Shown here: positions 56,582-64,000 of the stretch, piece after piece
Position numbering within the stretch: position 1 is the stretch's first letter
Layout of the letters: each line of letters starts with the position of its first letter
Assembly: GCF_029193815.1 (NCBI RefSeq)
Contig: NZ_JARFVC010000008.1
Location: 85,175-149,174, forward strand
Direction: 5' to 3'
DNA from: Cytobacillus sp. S13-E01
GTDB lineage: Bacteria; Bacillota; Bacilli; Bacillales; Bacillaceae_L
DNA: 64,000 nucleotides
Position numbers and translations under genes: made by a program
The notes under the pieces: model-generated
Told to the model about the DNA's origin: nothing
What the model saw: the letters and a program-made list of their open reading frames with translations, nothing else
Database searches by the model: none

Positions 56582-57253
56582 TCAATTCACTATACTCAAA
56601 AGGGCACGGATAGTTTCGTTCTCCACCATAATATATATTCCTAAACCAATAAAGACGATGGGTATAATCCATCTCCCGTAATTCTCTAGTGTTTCAGAGA
56701 CATGTTTAAAGGCTGCCAAACGATATCCTATAAAGCACCAAATTGCCACCATTATAAAGAATGTAATAACCGTTACTGCTAATTGATTCATGGTCAAAGT
56801 AGAGAAAAAAGGAACATATATTCCAATGTTATCTCCACCATTAGCAAATGTTATAAATGCTACACTTAAAAAGACACTATTATACTTTCCAGAGTTTAAA
56901 CTTGAAAGAATTGCACTTTCATCCTCATCTTCTCCCTTTATAAACAACATAATCCCTAAATAGATCGGAATTAGTCCTAGTAATCCCACCCATTTATCTG
57001 GAATTAACATAACTCCAAAAGTTCCTAAGAGACTGACTACTACTAACAAGACAAAACCTAGGTATTGTCCAATAACTATATCCTTAGAGGATATAGGCTT
57101 ATTCTTTGTCTGCATACCTTTTAAACCTTCACTCGTTTTCACCTGTGATTTTACCTGAGAGAATAGCAACATCAAAACAAAAATATCATCAATGTTGGTA
57201 ACTATAAATGCACCTATTGCAGAAATAACGTTCAAAATTAAAGCCAATGTCAT
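56582..57253 (-). CDS. cadD: CadD-family cadmium/cation resistance transporter
   Basis: This 223-residue membrane protein has five or six helices. The first helix motif FIVTNIDDIFVLMLLFSQV and the later FITFANGGDNIGIYVPFF are diagnostic of the CadD family. It probably exports or limits divalent metals such as Cd. ATG 57253 is preferred to TTG one codon earlier; the ribosome site (AGTGGG) is weak. Its presence with CadA downstream in the window suggests a metal-resistance region. Confidence 0.85.
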   Translation of the reverse strand: MTLALILNVISAIGAFIVTNIDDIFVLMLLFSQVKSQVKTSEGLKGMQTKNKPISSKDIVIGQYLGFVLLVVVSLLGTFGVMLIPDKWVGLLGLIPIYLGIMLFIKGEDEDESAILSSLNSGKYNSVFLSVAFITFANGGDNIGIYVPFFSTLTMNQLAVTVITFFIMVAIWCFIGYRLAAFKHVSETLENYGRWIIPIVFIGLGIYIMVENETIRALLSIVN

Positions 57254-57380
57254 CAACCCACTAACTGATTTTTTATTACGATGATTTAATTGAGAAGACT
57301 TTTAACTGGGTGTTGTTTGTCGCTAAACACCCATTGGAATTTAGGTATATTTATTTCTTACCATTTTTAATTCCATTAAG

Positions 57381-58799
57381 TTATTTTTTATTCAACATAT
57401 GAATAGCATGTCCCATAACACCTTCTGCTGCTTCCATCAATGGCTCAGGTAAAGTTGGATGAGCATGTATAGTAAGACTAAGATCTTCTGCTGTTGCCCC
57501 TGCCTCAATCGCAAAAACTGCTTCAGCAATAAGCGATGATACTTCTGGTCCTACCATTTGTACACCCAACACCCGATTAGTTCCCTTATCTGCCACAACT
57601 TGAACAAAACCATCGGCATCTGAAACAGATAATGCTCTGCCGTTAGCTTGGAATGGAAAACGACTAGAAACTGTTTCATATCCTTTTTCCTTTGCTTCCT
57701 TCTCCGTTAAACCCGTATAGGCTACTTCAGGATCACTGAAAATAACAAAAGGCATAGCTTGAAAATCAATCACACTTTTTAGCCCACCTATAACCTCTGC
57801 AGCAATTTTACCCTCGTAACTGGCTTTATGAGCAAGAAGGTAACCACCAGCACAGTCCCCAATCGCATATACATGTTCAACGTTTGTTTGACATTTATTA
57901 TTTATTTTAATAAACCCGCGTTCGTCAAGCTCTACTCCAATATTCTCTAGACCAATTTTCCCTGTATTCGGTTTTCTTCCAATCGAAACTAAGCAATAAT
58001 CACCCTTAAATATTTCTTCGTTTCCATTAACCTGAACATGTACGTTTACTTCATCGCCTGTATTTTCTCCGCCTTGGACGAAAGCATTTGTTATGACTGT
58101 AATTCCAAGTTCCTTTAAATGACGTTTTACCACGTTAGTAAGCATAGGGTCCGTACCTGAGAGAATGGTATCTGATCCCTCAAGGATGGTCACTTTAGCC
58201 CCGAATTTGGCATAAGCAGTCCCCAGCTCCAAACCGATATAACCACCACCTACTACAACTAAGTGTTTCGGTACTTCTTTAAGCATCAATGCCTCAGTAG
58301 AAGAGATGATTCTCTTTTTATCAAATCGCATGCTTTTTAACTCAGTAGGTAATGATCCTATCGCAAGGATTAAGTCCTTGTATGAATAAAATTGTTCTTC
58401 ATTTCCTATTTTGATTTTTACAGTATTGGAATCAGTGAGATAAGCTTCCCCACTAATAACCTCTACTCCATTACCTTTAAGCAAGGTCTTTATTCCATTC
58501 GTTAGTTTATTCACTATACCGTCCTTCCACTTCACTACTTCGGGCATATCAACTTGAACCTCACCAGAAATCTTAATTCCCATTGAACTGGCATGTTTTA
58601 TGTGTTTTACTCGTTCAGAAGCACCGATAAGAGCCTTTGAAGGTATACACCCACGGTTAAGGCAAACCCCTCCTAATTCTGCTTTATCCACTAAAACCAC
58701 CTTTTTACCTAACTGAGCGGCACGTATAGCCGCCACATAACCTCCTGATCCTGCGCCTATAACTAACAGGTCTAGATCCTTTTTTACCGCAACAGTCAT
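57381..58799 (-). CDS. lpd: Dihydrolipoyl dehydrogenase (orphan)
   Basis: This 472-residue flavoprotein disulfide reductase has FAD-binding GAGSGGYVAAIRAAQ near 15, the redox disulfide GGVCLNRGCIPSK near 45, NAD-binding VVGGGYIGLELG near 180, and the His-Glu pair in HAHPTLPEPL near the C-terminus. All point to a true lipoamide dehydrogenase rather than MerA. No E1/E2 dehydrogenase gene is near. AAAGGAGG precedes ATG 58799. It lies alone between cadD and cadA, so its partner is unclear. Confidence 0.92.
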   Translation of the reverse strand: MTVAVKKDLDLLVIGAGSGGYVAAIRAAQLGKKVVLVDKAELGGVCLNRGCIPSKALIGASERVKHIKHASSMGIKISGEVQVDMPEVVKWKDGIVNKLTNGIKTLLKGNGVEVISGEAYLTDSNTVKIKIGNEEQFYSYKDLILAIGSLPTELKSMRFDKKRIISSTEALMLKEVPKHLVVVGGGYIGLELGTAYAKFGAKVTILEGSDTILSGTDPMLTNVVKRHLKELGITVITNAFVQGGENTGDEVNVHVQVNGNEEIFKGDYCLVSIGRKPNTGKIGLENIGVELDERGFIKINNKCQTNVEHVYAIGDCAGGYLLAHKASYEGKIAAEVIGGLKSVIDFQAMPFVIFSDPEVAYTGLTEKEAKEKGYETVSSRFPFQANGRALSVSDADGFVQVVADKGTNRVLGVQMVGPEVSSLIAEAVFAIEAGATAEDLSLTIHAHPTLPEPLMEAAEGVMGHAIHMLNKK

Positions 58800-58973
58800 T
58801 TCAGTATCCTCCTTTAATGATCTCATAGTGAATGAAAGGTTTTTTTATATTAAAATCGCTTTTGTTTCTATATGTAGTATTAAAACTGATGATATACTTA
58901 TACTCTATTTCCTCAATTTTAATTAGATTGGATATTTAGAATTTATACTAAAATGTAATCAGTGTTAAATGAA

Positions 58974-58998
58974 GGCTTTCCAATCAGGCTGGAAAGCC
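58974..58998 (-). terminator. Hairpin after cadA
   Basis: GGCTTTCCA/TGGAAAGCC arms with a 7-nt loop lie 10 bp past the cadA stop. The U-run is weak on the minus strand. Confidence 0.65.
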
Positions 58999-59007
58999 CT
59001 TTTCACT

Positions 59008-61164
59008 TTATTCTTTCACTCTCATAAGTCGCAAACTATTTAATGCCACCAAAAGGGTTGCTCCCATATCTGAAAGGATGGCAATCCAGAGCGTTAACCA
59101 ACCTGGGATAACCAATAGTAAAGCAATAAATTTAATAGCAATTGCAAAAGTAATGTTCGCCTTGATTACATTTAGAGATTTTCGGCTAAGTTTCACAGTG
59201 AATGGAAGTTTTCTTAAGTCGTCTCCCATTAGAGCAACGTCAGCCGTTTCCAGGGCTGTATCTGTACCAGCTCCACCCATTGCGATTCCAACTGTAGAAG
59301 CTGCTAATGCAGGAGCATCATTTACACCATCTCCAACCATGGCGACGTTTCCGTACTCGGATCTTAATTGTTTAATATAATCTAATTTGTCCTGAGGCAT
59401 CAGTTCAGCTTCAATATCTGATACTCCGACATGTCTGCCTATTGCATTTGCAGTACCTTTGTTATCACCTGTAAGCATAATGGTTTTTTTGATTCCCAGT
59501 TGATGTAACTTTTGAATAATTTCCTTACTTGATTCACGAACTTCGTCTGCAACTGCAATAACTCCAAGTATTTCTTGTTTGGTCCCAATAATCATGGCTG
59601 TTTTACCTTGGTTTTGAAGAGTAGTAACATTTTTTTCTAGGTCTTTATCTAAATCAGTAGTTAATAACTCCTTGAAGAGTTTCGGGCTACCGATATAATA
59701 AGTCATCCCGTTTACAGTACCTTTGATGCCCTTACCTGTAATAGAAGAGAAATCCTCTACCAGGACATCAGAATATGAAATGTTTTCTTCTTCTGCCTTT
59801 TTCATGATAGCTGATGCAAGAGGATGTTGGGAACGATATTCTAATGCAGTGATGATCGATAACAATTCTCTTTCATTTTCTTGATTATTTAATACATTAA
59901 AATCAGTTACAGCTGGGACACCTTTTGTTAATGTACCTGTTTTATCGAATGCTATAGCCTTTAAGGCACCCATTTCCTCTAAATAAACTCCACCTTTTAT
60001 AAGGACACCTTTTTTCGCTGCATTGCCGATAGCTGAAACAATCGAAATCGGAGTGGAAATAACCAACGCACAAGGGCAACCAACGACAAGAACAGCTAAG
60101 CCTTGATAAATCCACGTTTCCCAACTACCACCAAAAAATAATGGTGGAACAACAGCAACTAATGCTGCAATGATCATAATAATTGGCGTATAATATTTCG
60201 CGAATTTCTCGACAAAGGCTTGAGATGGAGCACGTTCTCCCTGTGCCTCCTCTACAAGGTGAATAATTTTAGAAATGGTTGTATCTTCAACCAGTTTCGT
60301 TATTTTTACCTCAAGTAATCCTTCTTCATTTAGAGTACCTGCAAATACTTCATCATCCACTGTTTTCTCAACAGGGACTGACTCACCTGTAATAGCTGCC
60401 TGATTGACAGCAGAGTACCCACTAACAACCACACCATCCATGGCAATCTTTTGACCAGGTTTGACAATCATGATATCTCCTACCGCGATATCATCGACAT
60501 GAATCATCATTTCTAATCCATTTCGTCTAACAAGTGCTTCCTTTGGAGCAATGTCCATTAATGAACGAATGGATTGTCTTGCTTTATCCATGGAGAATCG
60601 TTCTAGAGCTTCACTGATTGCAAAGAGTATCACAACAATAGCAACCTCTGCCCATTCTCCAATAATTCCTCCACCTATTACAGCTACTGTCATAAGGGTT
60701 TTCATGTCAAATTCAAAGCGTAACAAGTTTTGGAAACCAACTTTAAAGAGGGATAATCCTCCGATTAACATGGATGCTACAAATAATACTGTTGTAACAA
60801 TGTTCTCATCCCCATTAACAAACGATGAAAGGTATCCAAAAACAACCAATAAGGTTGCAAATAATAAAGTACTGTGTTTCTTATAAAATGGTTCTTTTTT
60901 TTCTTTTACATCCTCCTGTTTAGCTTCTCGAAAAGGCTTGTCAGGAGTCACTTTAAGGTTCTCAAATGCTCCTGCTTTTTCTAGTTCTTCAATCGTTGTA
61001 TTACCATAAACAGAAATTTTTGATGCACCAAAATTTACTTTTGCATCCTGAACTCCTTGGAGCTGTTTTACGTTATTTTCAAATTTCCCTGCACAGTTTG
61101 CGCATGTAAATCCTTCAACACGGTACACCTGTTTCTCATCTAATAGCTTCATTGATTCACTCAT
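59008..61164 (-). CDS. cadA: Cd/Zn/Pb-exporting P-type ATPase CadA
   Basis: This 718-residue P1B-ATPase has a single N-terminal metal-binding domain with [14 protein letters not shown] (residues 18-31). Membrane helices follow, then TGES near 262, the metal-site CPCALV near 360, the phosphorylated DKTGTLTKG near 405, and [11 protein letters not shown] near 610. CPC with the HMA CxxC suits Cd/Zn/Pb export. The start ATG 61164 follows GAGGAGGG. A CadC/ArsR-type dyad overlaps its promoter, but no such regulator gene is in the window. Confidence 0.95.
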   Translation of the reverse strand: MSESMKLLDEKQVYRVEGFTCANCAGKFENNVKQLQGVQDAKVNFGASKISVYGNTTIEELEKAGAFENLKVTPDKPFREAKQEDVKEKKEPFYKKHSTLLFATLLVVFGYLSSFVNGDENIVTTVLFVASMLIGGLSLFKVGFQNLLRFEFDMKTLMTVAVIGGGIIGEWAEVAIVVILFAISEALERFSMDKARQSIRSLMDIAPKEALVRRNGLEMMIHVDDIAVGDIMIVKPGQKIAMDGVVVSGYSAVNQAAITGESVPVEKTVDDEVFAGTLNEEGLLEVKITKLVEDTTISKIIHLVEEAQGERAPSQAFVEKFAKYYTPIIMIIAALVAVVPPLFFGGSWETWIYQGLAVLVVGCPCALVISTPISIVSAIGNAAKKGVLIKGGVYLEEMGALKAIAFDKTGTLTKGVPAVTDFNVLNNQENERELLSIITALEYRSQHPLASAIMKKAEEENISYSDVLVEDFSSITGKGIKGTVNGMTYYIGSPKLFKELLTTDLDKDLEKNVTTLQNQGKTAMIIGTKQEILGVIAVADEVRESSKEIIQKLHQLGIKKTIMLTGDNKGTANAIGRHVGVSDIEAELMPQDKLDYIKQLRSEYGNVAMVGDGVNDAPALAASTVGIAMGGAGTDTALETADVALMGDDLRKLPFTVKLSRKSLNVIKANITFAIAIKFIALLLVIPGWLTLWIAILSDMGATLLVALNSLRLMRVKE

Positions 61165-61308
61165 TTAAATAACCCTCCTCTTATGAGCAAAGTAATGTTA
61201 AAACTTGCTCTTAGTTTCATTTAGCTAACACATAAAAAGTAGTCCACTTAGAATTTTTCGAATCCCCCTAACATTAAAACAATCATTTGAATATTAATTT
61301 ATATTGTT

Positions 61309-61349
61309 ATTTTATACACTTTTAATAAAATAGTCAAATGATTATTTGA
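61309..61349 (-). promoter_or_regulatory. cadA promoter with ArsR/CadC-type operator
   Basis: On the minus strand TTGACT (61332-61337) and TAAAAT (61309-61314) are 17 bp apart. The dyad TCAAATGATTATTTGA (61334-61349) covers the -35 and matches the pattern of CadC operators. A second half-like AATCATTTGA lies at 61281. The rest of the 61165-61539 gap shows nothing else. Confidence 0.75.
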
Positions 61350-61539
61350 TTGTATTCGCAAAAAATTTTACTAACGATAATACAACTAACTCTGGATCCT
61401 AGGCAATAGAAGAAAACCGATTTTTCCTATACCATGGCTTTTCTAATTTTTTACACTGTTTCAGTCAAACGACTGTATTTTCGAAATAATATCTATTTAT
61501 CACTACCAGGAATGATATTTAGTCAATTATGTAGAAGAA

Positions 61540-62466
61540 CTAATTATAATAACTCCTATTTAATAATCGAACTACAAGTGGTGATGTTATCATTTGTAAA
61601 ACAGCATAGAATACAGCCGGGATCAGCATGATCTCAGGTAAGTTGGCGGTGTACACTATGACTGCAGCTATACTAAATTCTTTTTTACTTACTGTAAAAA
61701 GGATCGCAACTAAATCTTCTTTCCTTTTTACAATCGGTTTTGTAAACAGGGCTATAATATAGCCAGCCATATTAAGCAAGAGTTGGGCTAGGAGAAGCAA
61801 GACAAGCATCCCTATCGAAAAGGAAAGAATAGATTCAGAACTGTCTGCAACAACGACAAATACTAAAGCAAGGTATAACAATGATGAAGAAAAAGAATAG
61901 ACCGATTCAAACTTACTGATAGACGGTAATTTCGTTCGGATGAGAACAGCAAAAAACATGGGTATAACGATGATTACAAATAGTTCCAAAATCATTCCCT
62001 GAACAGGAATTTGAAATTCAATTCCAGTCAAAAATAGAAGGAGTGGAGGAAGAATGAACGGTGATAAGCTAGTAACTACACCATTCATTACTGATGCAAG
62101 TGCCACATTACCTTTACCAAGATAAACTAATAATGGAGCTGAGACATCGGTTGGCAAGGATCCAACGATGGCTTGTCCAATAGCTAAATCTTCATTAAAA
62201 AACAGTTTACCGATTCCTAATCCAATAAGTGACATGGGAATGAAGACTAAGAATATTGAAATGATTATTATCCAAGGTTTTTTTAATGCGTCCTTTAACT
62301 CATTAAAATCAAAGGTGAGACTGATAAAAAACATGAGTAGGGCAAGCAAGGGTGAAACTGTTATTTTCAATTCATCACCGATTTTTGGAAGAAATAATGC
62401 GGTGAATGTAGTAATAAGAACTAGTGGCAATAAATTGTTTTCTACAATACGTAATCTTTCTATTAT
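61540..62466 (-). CDS. Bile acid:sodium symporter (SBF/ArsB-like) family carrier, defective start
   Basis: This hydrophobic protein of about 308 residues has nine or ten helices: LFLPKIGDELKITVSPLLAL, then GSLPTDVSAPLLVYLGKGN and the C-terminal FTVSKKEFSIAAVIVYT, all typical of the BASS/SBF superfamily. A good ribosome site GGGGAGG (62472-62478) has no ATG, GTG or TTG at the right distance, only ATA ATA (62466-62461). A start within the overlapping ZIP gene (62559) has no ribosome site. The start codon may be mutated (ATG to ATA) or non-canonical. The substrate is unknown. Confidence 0.6.
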   Translation of the reverse strand: MIERLRIVENNLLPLVLITTFTALFLPKIGDELKITVSPLLALLMFFISLTFDFNELKDALKKPWIIIISIFLVFIPMSLIGLGIGKLFFNEDLAIGQAIVGSLPTDVSAPLLVYLGKGNVALASVMNGVVTSLSPFILPPLLLFLTGIEFQIPVQGMILELFVIIVIPMFFAVLIRTKLPSISKFESVYSFSSSLLYLALVFVVVADSSESILSFSIGMLVLLLLAQLLLNMAGYIIALFTKPIVKRKEDLVAILFTVSKKEFSIAAVIVYTANLPEIMLIPAVFYAVLQMITSPLVVRLLNRSYYN

Positions 62467-62491
62467 TAAATCCTCCCCTCTGGCACACTTC

Positions 62492-63259
62492 TTATTCAAG
62501 CCCCACAACTCCAACAACCCAAGATGCTGCATAGAAGACGGCCACTCCAAGCAAAACATAAAGACCAGCTTTTCTGTTTTCAGATTGATTTACTACAGGG
62601 AGTAAATCCGTTGCTGCAACATACGGAAAAACACCAGCGGAAAAGGAAAGACCGATTCTTGCAAATGATTCGCCTAGTACTTCAGCTCCAAATCCCGTAT
62701 GACTGAGTCCCCATACTAATGCCCCTCCAAATATAGTAGCCGAAGCCAGAACTACCGAGGCAACAAATGCCTTTTTCCTGTCATTAAATGCTGCAAGAAC
62801 AATAGAAGAAATGGTTAAGCCATCTGGGACTTTATGAAGTAATACGGCAGCAAATACAAGAAACCCTAATTCACCACTTACCTCAAATCCCGCAACAATC
62901 GAAACCCCATCAAAGAAACTATGAATGGTCATTCCAATAAAGGCACCTAGACCGCCCGTTTTTTTATTTAGTTTTTCCTTATCTGTTTCATATCCAAAAT
63001 GAAAATGAGTTGTCAGGATTCTTTGAAAGGCAAATAATACTAAAAACCCTGTTAATATGTAAATTCCATTTTCAGGTGAATTCTATAATCCTTCTGGCAT
63101 CAAAGCAAGTATACCAATGGACAAAAGAAAACCCGCACTAAAAGCCATTAAATAAGTGAGGGCTTTTGGAGACCATTCTTTTCTCACGACAATAAGCCCG
63201 CCGACAAGATTGGCCAAACTTGTAATTAACACAAGCGATACTACAGTCCAAGATAACAT
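62492..63259 (-). pseudogene. ZIP-family metal transporter with in-frame amber codon
   Basis: Translation from ATG 63259 (AGGAGGG 7 nt upstream) gives 58 good ZIP residues beginning MLSWTVVSLVLITSLANLVG and reaching LALMPEGL. A TAG at 63083-63085 follows, then the same frame continues NSPENGIYILTGFLVLF through HSFFDGVSIVAG and LLHKVPDGLT to the stop at 62492. The stop stands where homologues usually carry Glu (MPEGLE). Without it the protein would have about 255 residues, the usual ZIP length. Expected substrates are zinc or related metals. It may be inactive, or the TAG may be suppressed or a sequencing error. Confidence 0.85.
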
Positions 63260-63335
63260 TTACTTACCCTCCTCACTTTACACAATCATTATACATAAGA
63301 ATTGGTACATCAAGGAATTATTCAGAGAAAATTAA

Positions 63336-64000
63336 GTAGGAGGGGGCGATTAACCCCCGACCTCTTACACCACCGTACGTACCGTTCGGTATACGGCGGT
63401 TCAATTAAGATTGGTGACGCAAAGTTTCGTAACGGGATAGCAGACTTTTGAGACCCTGGGAACTCCAATAGGAGTTTCCAAGGGTTCTGTGTAGTATTGG
63501 ACTTTTGGAAATTCTCCAGTAACTTTTACGTGAGTTTCCCCATTCATAAGCCTTTCCTTTCGGAACGCCTAGCCCAATGAGTTTTCTCACCTTCGTACTT
63601 GGTTTCTTCCAATTCTTCCACGTACACATCCGAAGTCTTCTTTTAATCCACGAGTCAAATTTAGTGAACACGCTAGGCGTATCTGCCAATGCGAAATATC
63701 CGCACCACCCCATCAGATATTGATTGAGTTTCTTTATCCGATATTCCATGGAATAAGGTTTCTTCCTAGAGGTAATCTCACGGATTTTATCCTTCATCCG
63801 TTCTATACTCACTTTGGCAATCCGAACCTTCGGTTCTTTATGCGGAGTAAAGCTAAATCCAAGAAATTTTCTCTTCCAAGGACGGTCTACTGCGGATTTA
63901 TTTAGATTAACTTTCAACTTAAGTTTCCCTTCAATAAACGAAGTAATAGAGTTCATAACCCGATTGCCTGCCTTCTCTGTTTTCACATAGATGTTGCAGT
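63336..64000 (-). mobile_element. Group II intron, 3' portion (continues past the window)
   Basis: On the minus strand the maturase gene is followed by the domain V hairpin (GAACCGCCGTATACCGAACG, then GTACGTACGGTGG) and domain VI (GGTCGGGGGTTAATCGCCCC). It ends CTCCTAC at 63336. The 3' exon starts TTAATTTTC and leads to the ZIP gene 77 bp downstream. The intron is in the same orientation as the ZIP gene, between it and whatever lies upstream. Confidence 0.88.
63405..64000 (-). CDS. ltrA: Group II intron reverse transcriptase/maturase LtrA (partial)
   Basis: The last ~198 residues of the intron-encoded protein are present; the frame is open at the window edge (CNIYVKTEKAG). Visible are the RT domain end (KLKVNLNKSAVDRPWKRKFL, GFSF), the X/maturase domain (YRIKKLNQYLMGWCGYF, FTKFDSWIKRRLRMCTWKNW) and a C-terminal tail that may hold a DNA-binding rather than a full HNH domain. 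It helps splicing and reinsertion of the host intron. The 5' portion lies outside. Confidence 0.92.
   Translation of the reverse strand, partial: CNIYVKTEKAGNRVMNSITSFIEGKLKLKVNLNKSAVDRPWKRKFLGFSFTPHKEPKVRIAKVSIERMKDKIREITSRKKPYSMEYRIKKLNQYLMGWCGYFALADTPSVFTKFDSWIKRRLRMCTWKNWKKPSTKVRKLIGLGVPKGKAYEWGNSRKSYWRISKSPILHRTLGNSYWSSQGLKSLLSRYETLRHQS

Overview
The window comes from a low-GC, endospore-forming member of the Bacillaceae. Evidence for this is the set of sporulation and germination genes (rsfA, cwlJ, gerQ, an alpha/beta SASP, pbpG), the TTG/GTG starts behind strong AGGAGG-type ribosome sites, and gene runs that follow the Bacillus subtilis ywj-ywi-ywh-ywf-ywd chromosomal region (uvsE-clsB-fadF-acdA; argS-ywiB-speB-speE-pbpG-ywhD-ywhC-ywhB; ywgA-ywfO; rsfA-lipL-pta-hemQ; gerQ-ywdK-ywdI). 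The species cannot be fixed from sequence alone; a Bacillus/Metabacillus-type organism is my inference.

Layout. 1-10784 (minus strand) is a short/branched-chain acyl-CoA degradation block: fadF, then thiolase, 3-hydroxybutyryl-CoA dehydrogenase, two acyl-CoA dehydrogenases, a TetR regulator and the fused isobutyryl-CoA mutase icmF, whose last few codons lie off the left edge. A FadR-like 7-4-7 operator sits inside the fadF promoter, and a cre site plus a weaker operator lie before the thiolase. 11091-13304 carries clsB and uvsE. 13690-21577 carries small genes, argS, polyamine genes and pbpG. 21734-22600 is a remarkable 51-bp tandem array. 22760-34896 is conserved housekeeping and spore genes (ywhD/C/B, a purine permease, ywgA-ywfO, rsfA, lipL, pta, hemQ, cwlJ-gerQ). 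35485-37910 is the 5-oxoprolinase set pxpBAC. 38216-40447 holds small genes and an erythromycin-esterase-like protein. 41383-45091 is a three-gene minus-strand catabolic operon (3-hydroxyacyl-CoA dehydrogenase, Fe-alcohol dehydrogenase, methylmalonate-semialdehyde dehydrogenase), divergent from pflB-pflA (45476-48664). 48747-56228 holds HU, a SASP, an ATP-grasp enzyme, a BCCT betaine transporter, a GNAT, a DinB-like protein, a lipoprotein and a Pho-regulated alkaline phosphatase. 56582-64000 is a metal-handling region (CadD, an orphan Lpd, CadA, a bile-acid/sodium-symporter-like carrier and a ZIP transporter) that shows decay: the ZIP gene has an in-frame amber codon, the carrier lacks a normal start codon at its ribosome site, and a group II intron lies just upstream.

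The most unusual feature is not a gene. At least six intergenic arrays belong to four sequence families, and their conserved cores are spaced at 10, 20-22, 51-52 or 62 bp, close to whole turns of the DNA helix. Two of these arrays, 18 kb apart, have differently arranged cores but the same 51-bp period. A second repeat class, ~40-180 bp GC-richer dispersed elements, lies in at least seven intergenic gaps. A pair of palindrome-ended elements resembles non-autonomous IS200/IS605 relatives.
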